This document shows, piece after piece, positions 1-4,504 of a stretch of DNA of 5,599 bases. The first letter of the stretch is position 1. Every line of letters begins with the position of its first letter. The stretch lies in contig SLMC01000104.1 in the NCBI GenBank assembly GCA_007133745.1, positions 1 to 5,599 of the forward strand. Reading direction: 5' to 3'. The notes beneath the pieces were generated by a model. It made no database searches, was not told the DNA's origin, and worked only from the letters and a program-made list of their open reading frames with translations. Source of the stretch: Kiritimatiellia bacterium. GTDB taxonomy: Bacteria; Verrucomicrobiota; Kiritimatiellia; UBA8416; SLMC01. A program made the position numbers and the translations under genes.

Positions 1-106
1 ACTCCATCACCGCGCCCTGGGCAAGTCTTTTGTCGTGGCCACTGCCCCTTCATGCTCAAACCAAACTCGGCACCAATCAGTCCATTCCCGGTTGATTTCG
101 ACCAAT

Positions 107-139
107 AAAAAAGGGCCTGAAATTGCTTTCAGACCCTTT
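107..139 (-). terminator. Rho-independent terminator of the tRNA-fMet transcript
   Basis: Read on the minus strand, positions 139-127 and 122-110 form a 13-bp stem with one G-U wobble, closed by the tetraloop GCAA (126-123), which is a GNRA-type loop. The stem is followed by further T residues (minus strand, 109-107), giving a run of six T counting the end of the stem. It begins 5 nt after the encoded CCA end of the tRNA, so it very probably ends that transcript. The plus-strand side has only a short T stretch, so bidirectional use is less likely. Confidence 0.88.
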
Positions 140-144
140 CAAAG

Positions 145-221
145 TGGTAGCGGGGGTAGGATTTGAACCTACGACCTTCAGGTTATGGGCCTGACGAGCT
201 ACCAGGCTGCTCCACCCCGCA
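145..221 (-). tRNA. Initiator tRNA-fMet, anticodon CAU
   Basis: The minus strand folds into a complete 77-nt cloverleaf. The acceptor pairs GCGGGG with CCCCGC at positions 2-7/66-71, the T stem is GTAGG/CCTAC with loop TTCAAAT, the anticodon stem is TCAGG/CCTGA and the loop is CCCATAA. The 3' CCA is encoded (145-147 on the plus strand). Initiator identity follows from the unpaired U1/U72 position, the A11-U24 pair in the D stem and the near match of the D arm to the E. coli initiator. It is unusual in two ways. Position 33 is C rather than the nearly universal U, and the first of the three G-C pairs of the anticodon stem (29-41) is A-U. It brings fMet to the ribosomal P site at start codons. 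Confidence 0.95.
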
Positions 222-250
222 ATCGATAGATTTCTCTATTGTTTGAACTT

Positions 251-279
251 AAAATATCATGCCAAACCCGAACCGTCAA
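251..279 (-). promoter_or_regulatory. Sigma70-type promoter for tRNA-fMet
   Basis: On the minus strand a -35 box TTGACG (279-274) is separated by exactly 17 bp from a -10 box TATTTT (256-251). The predicted start is near 244, about 23 nt before the mature tRNA 5' end, leaving a short leader for RNase P to remove. Its position between the upstream methyltransferase stop and the tRNA indicates that the tRNA is transcribed on its own. Confidence 0.72.
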
Positions 280-350
280 CCCTTTTTATCGTTTTTTTCT
301 GATTTGGTTGCGGCTTTGCCGCGCTGATCTCTTCGTGGTGAATGGCCAGG

Positions 351-1154
351 TCAGTCGGGTTGCGCCCGTTGGCGGGCGACTTCGTACATGGCGATCGCGC
401 CGGCGACGCCCGCGTTGAGGGATTCGACCTTCCCGAACATGGGCAAGCGCGCCAGCCAGTCGCAGCGCTCGCGGGCCAGCCGGCTCAGCCCGCGCCCTTC
501 CCCGCCCAGAACCAGGCCTGTGGCGCAAGCATAATCCAACTCCGTGTACAGCTTGGCGTCGGGAGTCGCCTCAAGACCCGTCAGCCAAACTTGGGCCTTC
601 TTCAAGGTCTCCATCGATTGCACAATATTGACCACGCGACATACGGCCACATGCTCGGATGCGCCCGCCGAGGCGCGCACGGCGGCCGGCGTGACACCGG
701 CCGCCCGATCCTTGGGCAGCAAAAGGCCATGGACGCCGACCGCATCGGCCGTTCTGATCAGCGACCCGAGATTTTGCGGATCCTGAACATGATCCAGCAG
801 CAGCCAAAAACCGGGCTCATCGCCAGCTTCGATCTCGGACAACAGTTCCTTGAAGTCGCGATACGGGTACGGCCCCGTCCGCAAGGCCATATTCTGATGA
901 TGAACGGAGCCCAAAGTCCGTTCGAACCAACGCGCGTCTTCGAAACTCACGTTGACGCCGGCCGACGCGATCAACGCCGACATGGCTTCGTCCCGCTCAT
1001 CGATTCCATGTCCTTCGCGCACATGCAACCCGAACAGGTCCCGGCGTCGCGCCTTGAGCGCCTCGCGGACGGCCTGGCGTCCGTACAGCCATTCCTCGCG
1101 CGGGCCTGTCAACGCGTGTTTTCTCTTTCGCTGTCGCATGGCGCCCCCGCACAT
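351..1154 (-). CDS. rlmB: RlmB/TrmH-family 23S rRNA (guanosine-2'-O-)-methyltransferase
   Basis: The 267-residue protein is a SPOUT-class RNA 2'-O-methyltransferase, which moves a methyl group from S-adenosylmethionine to a ribose in RNA. RlmB acts on G2251 in the peptidyl-transferase region of 23S rRNA. An N-terminal substrate-binding domain (about 22-95, beginning WLYGRQAVREAL) precedes the catalytic SpoU domain (about 115-265). The three family motifs are visible. Motif 1 is NLGSLIRTADA with N128 and R134. Motif 2 is LGGEGRGL with E219. Motif 3 is LPMFGKVESLNAGVAGAIAM with S245-L246-N247, forming the trefoil-knot cofactor site. E. coli RlmB has 243 residues, so length fits. An alternative start at 1139 (MRQRKRKH) drops five residues. 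Neither start has a clear Shine-Dalgarno site. The stop is followed 130 nt on by the separately promoted tRNA. Paralogues such as TrmH-type enzymes with other targets cannot be excluded. Confidence 0.9.
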   Translation of the reverse strand: MCGGAMRQRKRKHALTGPREEWLYGRQAVREALKARRRDLFGLHVREGHGIDERDEAMSALIASAGVNVSFEDARWFERTLGSVHHQNMALRTGPYPYRDFKELLSEIEAGDEPGFWLLLDHVQDPQNLGSLIRTADAVGVHGLLLPKDRAAGVTPAAVRASAGASEHVAVCRVVNIVQSMETLKKAQVWLTGLEATPDAKLYTELDYACATGLVLGGEGRGLSRLARERCDWLARLPMFGKVESLNAGVAGAIAMYEVARQRAQPD

Positions 1155-1177
1155 TGTTTAAGAGAACAGGTTTCAGT

Positions 1178-1350
1178 TGGAATTTTGGAATAGTGGAAGA
1201 TTGGAATGTTGTAAAACTTTGACAGCCCGTCGGCGGCGCTTGTTCTGCAGTCTGCCTTGCGCACAGTGCGTTGCAGAACTTTCGACGGAGGGAATCCCCC
1301 TTTCGGCTTGCTATCTTTGCTCCAACATTCCCCCATTCCATTATTCCATG
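1178..1350. repeat. Fold-back element A with 8-bp-unit arms
   Basis: This element fills much of the 384-bp gap between the divergent methyltransferase and regulator genes. The left arm has four consecutive 8-nt units beginning TGGAA (1178, 1186, 1194, 1202). The right arm has three 8-nt units beginning ATTCC (1327, 1335, 1343), the same motif inverted. Positions 1187-1211 and 1323-1347 match as inverted repeats at 20 of 25 positions. An 8-nt period is not compatible with coding. No transposase or clear target-site duplication is seen. It could be a non-autonomous mobile repeat or a structured leader of the regulator mRNA. The rest of 1155-1538 shows no other feature I can support. Confidence 0.6.
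1227..1288. repeat. Nested hairpin inside element A
   Basis: Three perfect complementary segments are stacked inside the larger fold-back: CCGTCG (1227-1232) with CGACGG (1283-1288), GTTCTGCA (1242-1249) with TGCAGAAC (1272-1279), and CGCA (1260-1263) with TGCG (1267-1270). The interior loops between them are asymmetric (9 versus 3 nt, then 10 versus 1 nt). The fold would work equally in DNA or RNA of either strand. No T run follows, so it is not a simple terminator. Its function is unknown. Confidence 0.6.
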
Positions 1351-1538
1351 GGGCGACGGTGTTTTACGTTCAAATACTTTCCACGCTCTTCAGCCTCTGT
1401 TGCCTTCTGTTCAACGAGGGTGATAGTCATATCCTTTGCCGGGGATTGACGCAAGCGAATTTTGTGCTGGACGACAAGCGCGCCATAGCGTTCAATGGCC
1501 TTCTCATGAGCGAAGAAGCCATACAAGACCATAGCTAC

Positions 1539-2918
1539 ATGAAAGTGGTCGTCATCGACGACGACGCAATGATTTTGAAAGCTCTGAAGGCGGCCCTGAA
1601 GGATTTCGGGTTCGAGGTGCTGACCTATCAGAATCCGCAGGAGGGCTTGGCTTGGATTCGGGACCATGGCGTGGACATTGTGATTTGCGACATCTACATG
1701 CCGGAATGCGACGGGTTTCAGGTTCTCAAGCAGGTCAAGGACACGGATCCTCAGTGCGATTTCATTTTCATGACCGCGCACAGCCATGTGGACATTGCCA
1801 TTCGCGCGCTGCGCGAAGGCGCCACCGATTTCTTTGAAAAGCCTTTCGATCTCTCGTCGCTGCGCGCCGCCATGGAACGAACCCGCCGATTCAGAATGCT
1901 GCGCCAGGAAAAGGAGCTGCTCACCAGTCAAGTGCACACGCTTTCCGACGAGAACCGGCCTCATTCGCGGCGGCACGGCGTCATGCTTGGGCAAAGCGCG
2001 CCCATGAAGCAGATCGCCGAAAAGATTGTGGATCTGGCGGCCACAACGGCCACAGCGCTGATTCAGGGCGAAAGCGGAACCGGCAAGGAACTGACCGCGC
2101 ACGCCATCCATCAGTCGAGTCCGCGCCGGGACAAGCTGTTTCTGACGGTGAACTGCCCGTCCATTCCCGAAGATCTGTTCGAGTCGGAAATGTTCGGGCA
2201 TCGGCGCGGGTCGTTCACCGGCGCGGTGGAAACGCGCGGCGGCTATCTGAAAGCCGCGGAAGGCGGAACGTTGTTTCTCGATGAAATCGGCGATTTGCCC
2301 CTCAAGTCGCAAGCCAAGATTCTGCGCCTGCTCGAACAGAAGACTTTTCTGCCCATTGGCGAACACAAGGAGCTGTCCACGGACGTCAGGATCGTGGCGG
2401 CAACCAATCAGGACTTGCAGGCCCTGGTCGAAAAGAAGCGCTTTCGGCAGGACTTGTACTATCGGCTGAACGTTTGCGTCATCCGTCAACCTCCTCTGCG
2501 TGAACGCAAGGAAGACATCCCGCTGCTGGCGCTCTATTTCGCCTTGCAGTTCGCCGCGGAAATGGGCAAATTGATCGACGGCATAGAAGACACTGCGTTG
2601 AACATGCTCTGCGCCTACGATTACCCCGGCAATGTTCGCGAATTGCGCAATATCGTCGAAAGCAGCGTCATTCACTGCCGACACGAGGGCGTACTGACCG
2701 ACGACGATCTTCCCAAATCCTTCGTTCCGTCCGCCGGGCATTCCGATCCCGACGCGGGATGGACCATGGAGAGCATCCGGTTCGAGGATGTGGAAAAAAC
2801 ACTTTATCGGGAAGCGCTCTCGCGCAGCGGAAACAATGTCTCGGCCGCCGCGCGGCTCTTGGGATTGTCCCGCGGAAAGCTTCGCCGACGCATGGGCGAT
2901 CTGAACATCGAGCCTTAG
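1539..2918 (+). CDS. NtrC-family sigma54-dependent response regulator
   Basis: The protein (459 residues from this start) is a two-component transcription activator that opens sigma54 promoters by ATP hydrolysis. The receiver domain (1-120) has acidic D7-D9, phospho-acceptor D51 in ICDIYMPECDG, T79 and K101. A charged, probably helical linker (about 121-148) leads to the AAA+ domain (about 149-385). That domain has Walker A GESGTGKE (K183), the sigma54-contact loop GSFTGA (224-229), Walker B GGTLFLDEIGD (D248-E249) and an arginine-finger region RFRQDLYYRLNV. The C terminus (415-459) is a Fis-type helix-turn-helix, NNVSAAARLLGLSRGKLRRR. The start was chosen because it places the receiver normally. 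An in-frame ATG at 1506 adds 11 residues, and neither has a clear ribosome-binding site. The contact loop has S where A is usual. No histidine kinase lies beside it. A sigma54 promoter lies 227 bp after its stop, a likely target. Confidence 0.93.
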   Translation: MKVVVIDDDAMILKALKAALKDFGFEVLTYQNPQEGLAWIRDHGVDIVICDIYMPECDGFQVLKQVKDTDPQCDFIFMTAHSHVDIAIRALREGATDFFEKPFDLSSLRAAMERTRRFRMLRQEKELLTSQVHTLSDENRPHSRRHGVMLGQSAPMKQIAEKIVDLAATTATALIQGESGTGKELTAHAIHQSSPRRDKLFLTVNCPSIPEDLFESEMFGHRRGSFTGAVETRGGYLKAAEGGTLFLDEIGDLPLKSQAKILRLLEQKTFLPIGEHKELSTDVRIVAATNQDLQALVEKKRFRQDLYYRLNVCVIRQPPLRERKEDIPLLALYFALQFAAEMGKLIDGIEDTALNMLCAYDYPGNVRELRNIVESSVIHCRHEGVLTDDDLPKSFVPSAGHSDPDAGWTMESIRFEDVEKTLYREALSRSGNNVSAAARLLGLSRGKLRRRMGDLNIEP

Positions 2919-3008
2919 TGCGTGGCTGCATATGTACAACTGTCGCGTCCTAGTTTCGTTTGTCTGCTCTTTTTATGTTAACTCAGCTTCTCCCCCTGCA
3001 AGATTTTT

Positions 3009-3048
3009 TTGGCCGCTCTCAGCCAACCGAACGACCATTGGCGGCCAA
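3009..3048. promoter_or_regulatory. Candidate enhancer: four TTGGC half-sites in two dyads
   Basis: TTGGC (3009-3013) faces GCCAA (3022-3026) across 8 bp, and TTGGC (3038-3042) faces GCCAA (3044-3048) across 1 bp. The outermost copies also form an 8-bp perfect inverted repeat, TTGGCCGC/GCGGCCAA. The cluster lies about 122-162 bp before the predicted sigma54 start, the usual distance for binding sites of NtrC-type activators, which carry dyad-recognising Fis-type domains. Whether the regulator at 1539 binds here is inference. Confidence 0.45.
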
Positions 3049-3080
3049 GCCCCTCTGACCTCTCATTTTACATCCCGTTA

Positions 3081-3126
3081 TTTTTTCACCGTTTTCACGC
3101 TAAAAACCCTAAAACGCCTGTCAAAA
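3081..3126. promoter_or_regulatory. Helically phased A/T tracts, probable intrinsic bend
   Basis: Five tracts occur in sequence: T6 (3081-3086), T4 (3092-3095), A5 (3102-3106), A4 (3111-3114) and A4 (3123-3126). Their centres are spaced about 10, 10.5, 8.5 and 12 bp apart, a mean near one helical turn. Phased tracts bend DNA. The stretch lies exactly between the candidate enhancer and the sigma54 promoter, where a bend would help the activator loop onto polymerase. T and A tracts on one strand bend in related but not identical phase, so net curvature needs calculation. Confidence 0.45.
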
Positions 3127-3144
3127 CCGCTGGCACGAACAATC

Positions 3145-3160
3145 TGGCACGCCCTATGCT
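3145..3160 (+). promoter_or_regulatory. Sigma54 (-24/-12) promoter
   Basis: The sequence TGGCACGCCCTATGCT matches the sigma54 consensus TGGCACG-N4-TTGCW at all but one defined position. The invariant GG (3146-3147) and GC (3158-3159) are at the required spacing. Transcription would begin near 3171. Such promoters are silent without an NtrC-type activator, and one is encoded just upstream. A second TGGCACG sits 14 bp earlier (3131-3137) but lacks a GC at the right distance. Confidence 0.78.
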
Positions 3161-3170
3161 CTATATAAAG

Positions 3171-3270
3171 GCGACCGTCAGTTGGGCAGGTAGGAGAGGG
3201 CCCCGACATAATCCTTATTTATTGATTCGGACCCAAAGAAACCTGCCTGACTGAACGGCCTCTTTTTTTT
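3171..3270 (+). ncRNA. Candidate sigma54-driven small RNA or attenuated leader
   Basis: The predicted transcript of about 100 nt is dominated by a 14-bp stem joining 3178-3191 to 3241-3254, with two G-U wobbles. Inside it GGG (3198-3200) can pair with CCC (3232-3234) and CCGA (3203-3206) with TCGG (3227-3230) around an AT-rich loop. A T8 run (3263-3270) follows. The only short frame through it has no convincing start. The G/A-rich stretch AGGTAGGAGAGGG (3188-3200) resembles a ribosome-binding site but no ATG follows at useful distance. It resembles no RNA family I recognise. Small RNAs from sigma54 promoters are known elsewhere (Qrr, GlmY). If transcription passes the T8 run, this is instead the 5' part of a 489-nt leader of the prepilin-like gene. 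Confidence 0.5.
3195..3270 (+). terminator. Candidate conditional terminator with T8 tract
   Basis: AGAGGGCC (3195-3202) can pair with GGCCTCT (3257-3263) with one bulged G, placing a 7-bp stem directly against the T run that ends at 3270. This pairing crosses the 14-bp stem of the same segment, so the two either exclude each other or form a pseudoknot. The arrangement is like an attenuator, but the long loop makes an efficient simple terminator uncertain. Confidence 0.4.
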
Positions 3271-3364
3271 CACCCATATTCCAGAGAATCGCCGCCCCCG
3301 CCTCAATCACCCGCAGACGTTTGCGCGCTCTCGCGACGAAAACCTCGCTTATTCCGGGGCTAGA

Positions 3365-3525
3365 CTCACATACTCCCAACCCCGCATACCCACACACTCG
3401 GATCGGTTGCGGGCGACAGCCCGCCTTAGCGGTGATTTAACCCCGTCTCAAAGCCTCAATGTCTCAAAAATGGGGGTGTATTATCCTAAAAAGTGTGTGG
3501 GTATGTGGGGTTGGGAGTGTGCGAG
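3365..3525. repeat. Fold-back element B, 34-bp inverted arms
   Basis: Positions 3365-3398 and 3492-3525 are complementary over 34 nt with a single mismatch when two G-T pairs are allowed, separated by 93 nt. The right arm divides into four 8-nt units: GTGTGTGG, GTATGTGG, GGTTGGGA and GTGTGCGA (from 3493). The interior holds a perfect hairpin GCGGGC/GCCCGC (3409-3424, loop GACA) and a stem ACCCC/GGGGT (3440-3444 with 3473-3477). No transposase and no obvious target duplication are present. It could be a non-autonomous mobile repeat or a folded RNA domain in the leader of the next gene. Confidence 0.7.
3445..3468. repeat. Three tandem 8-mers (GTCTCAAA type)
   Basis: GTCTCAAA (3445-3452), GCCTCAAT (3453-3460) and GTCTCAAA (3461-3468) are head-to-tail 8-nt units, displayed in the loop of the ACCCC/GGGGT stem of element B. 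The same 8-nt period recurs in the arms of both fold-back elements in this window. Confidence 0.6.
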
Positions 3526-3588
3526 CTTAAAAAGAGCCGTTGAACCGCAAATCGGAACACTTAGGGCCCGCGCAAAATAGAAATTAGC

Positions 3589-3647
3589 CCGACTATCTTA
3601 GTCACCTCTAAAAAAACATCTTGCCAATAGTCGGAAACACGGCTATT
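3589..3647 (+). promoter_or_regulatory. Overlapping dyads just upstream of the prepilin-like start
   Basis: CCGACTAT (3589-3596) pairs perfectly with ATAGTCGG (3627-3634). Alternatively AATAGTC (3626-3632) pairs with GGCTATT (3641-3647) around an 8-nt loop, with one wobble, or GACTA with TAGTC (3591-3603). All share the ATAGTC core, so only one can form at a time. The last hairpin ends 12 nt before the ATG. This could be a translational control element if the mRNA starts upstream, or DNA operator dyads. Confidence 0.35.
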
Positions 3648-3649
3648 CT
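3621..3649 (+). promoter_or_regulatory. Possible sigma70-type promoter for the prepilin-like gene
   Basis: TTGCCA (3621-3626) and TATTCT (3644-3649) are separated by exactly 17 bp and match the consensus boxes at 5/6 and 4/6 positions. Initiation would be near 3656, only a few bases before the ATG at 3660. That would give a nearly leaderless mRNA and would fit the absence of a Shine-Dalgarno site. Confidence 0.35.
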
Positions 3650-3659
3650 TCAAACCATT

Positions 3660-4370
3660 ATGAGAATAGGGCTTAAAACACGTGAACCGGCGTTCACCCT
3701 GATCGAATTGCTGGTGGTCATCGCCATCATCGGAATATTGGCCGGGCTGATTCTGCCCGCCGTCAACCGAGCCCGCGAACGAGCCCGCCAAACCAATTGC
3801 GAAAGCAATATGCACCAGTTGAGCCTCAGCATCATCATGTATCAGGACGACCATCAGGAAGAACTCCCCGACTGGCTCTCCACCCTCTTCCCCAACTATC
3901 TCCCCTACGGCCGCGAACAAACCCTGATCTGCAGGTCCGATCCCTCGCGGGGGAAAGACGGATCGAAACCAATTGGAGTTCCCTCAAGCATCATTGGCGA
4001 CCAATTCGAGGAAACGAACGACAATGATGGGAACAATCACCCAACCCGCAATACAGCTATTGAGGCATGCAGCTACCTGTACGAGTTCAATGCGGCCGAA
4101 TGCAGTTGGGTAGAGGGCTCGACAAATTCCTGGAAAACCGTCAAACTCGATCAGCTCATGAATGGCGATGCCTGGAGCAACGACGAACCATACGATCCCG
4201 CGTTTTTCCCAATGATACGGTGCTATCATCATTATGACAAGATGACTTATAAACTCAAGGCAGGACATCCGTTTGACGCAAACGAATACGGCTTAAGCAT
4301 CAATGTCTCCTATGCGGGCAATGTGTTTCGGGCGCCGCTGCAATGGGAGGCGCTGCCCTATGTGCAATAA
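3660..4370 (+). CDS. Type IV prepilin/pseudopilin-like secreted protein
   Basis: The 236-residue protein begins with a short basic leader and a class III signal, PAFTLIELLVVIAIIGILAG. Prepilin peptidase would cut before F12, leaving E16 at the conserved position 5 of the mature protein. Residues 17-35 form the hydrophobic helix that anchors or assembles the protein. The -1 residue is A11 rather than the usual G, which the peptidase can tolerate. The following RARERARQTNCESNMHQL (C47, N50) and the later ICRSDP (C91) resemble large families of prepilin-like proteins in Lentisphaerae, Verrucomicrobia and Planctomycetes whose roles are mostly unknown. The globular part is acidic and aromatic-rich. 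I see no clear H-X9-DG motif. The start at 3660 is preferred to 3621 because it gives a leader of normal length. It lies downstream of the sigma54 promoter, and a secretin-like gene follows, so an envelope or secretion role is plausible. Confidence 0.85.
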   Translation: MRIGLKTREPAFTLIELLVVIAIIGILAGLILPAVNRARERARQTNCESNMHQLSLSIIMYQDDHQEELPDWLSTLFPNYLPYGREQTLICRSDPSRGKDGSKPIGVPSSIIGDQFEETNDNDGNNHPTRNTAIEACSYLYEFNAAECSWVEGSTNSWKTVKLDQLMNGDAWSNDEPYDPAFFPMIRCYHHYDKMTYKLKAGHPFDANEYGLSINVSYAGNVFRAPLQWEALPYVQ

Positions 4371-4408
4371 TGATACATTAGCATCAGTATTGTCGCGGCA
4401 TGCTGACG

Positions 4409-4458
4409 GTAGCACGGGCGTCCCGCCCGCGTTTTCATGGGCAGGATGCCCATGCTAC
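4409..4458. repeat. REP-like palindromic element with two hairpins
   Basis: GTAGCA (4409-4414) and TGCTAC (4453-4458) bracket two compact palindromes: CGGGCG/CGCCCG with loop TCC (4415-4429) and CATGGGCA/TGCCCATG with loop GGA (4436-4454). It resembles dispersed repetitive extragenic palindromes common in environmental genomes of this broad group. It lies 38 nt after the prepilin-like stop, a typical site for such elements, where they may stabilise mRNA ends. No T run follows, so it is not an intrinsic terminator. Confidence 0.72.
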
Positions 4459-4495
4459 GCTTGGGTTAGCCGCATGACTTATGTCGCAAGCAAGC

Positions 4496-4499
4496 GAGG
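4496..4499 (+). promoter_or_regulatory. Ribosome-binding site of the HicB-like gene
   Basis: GAGG lies 5 nt before the ATG at 4505. It decides between this start and an in-frame ATG at 4481, which has no such site and would add eight residues absent from the family. It is one of the few clear Shine-Dalgarno sites in the window. Confidence 0.6.
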
Positions 4500-4504
4500 T
4501 TGAA

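Larger units (their letters stand above)
2919..3659. other. 741-bp regulatory gap between regulator and prepilin-like gene
   Basis: No protein gene is convincing here: the short open frames cross inverted repeats, lack ribosome-binding sites and resemble nothing I know. In order, the gap holds the regulator's 3' flank with a T7 run (3004-3010) lacking a good stem, a cluster of TTGGC half-sites, phased A/T tracts, a sigma54 promoter, a structured T8-terminated segment, the second 8-bp-unit fold-back element and hairpins before the next start codon. Each is listed separately. Confidence 0.7.

Noticed and set aside
1..108. Open plus-strand frame from the left edge to a TAA at 106-108 (35 codons), and a short minus-strand ATG frame starting near 53
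   Set aside because: Neither translation shows a recognisable domain, coding bias or ribosome-binding site, and the stop is beside the tRNA terminator. The segment is too short to judge.
342..1193. Long plus-strand open frame opposite the methyltransferase gene
   Set aside because: It is the antisense shadow of a conserved enzyme with all three SpoU motifs; its own translation matches no family.
1257..1538. N-terminal extension of the regulator reading frame
   Set aside because: The extra residues run through the 8-nt-period repeat and look non-coding; response regulators begin just before the acidic DDD motif, at 1539 or 1506.
1341..2939. Long minus-strand open frame opposite the NtrC-type regulator
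   Set aside because: It is a composition-driven antisense frame; the plus strand encodes intact receiver, AAA+ and Fis domains.
2990..3010. T7 run at 3004-3010 as terminator of the regulator gene
   Set aside because: Only about three base pairs can form directly before it, too weak for an intrinsic terminator.
3131..3146. First TGGCACG copy as a second sigma54 promoter
   Set aside because: There is CT where the invariant GC should lie, so it is probably a chance or decayed copy of the -24 box.
3215..3397. 60-residue minus-strand frame across the sRNA candidate and the left arm of element B
   Set aside because: It has no ribosome-binding site or recognisable domain and crosses a structural repeat.
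3365..3525. Integron attC site or CRISPR repeat
   Set aside because: The core GTTRRRY-type boxes of attC are not in the right places, and no repeat-spacer pattern exists.
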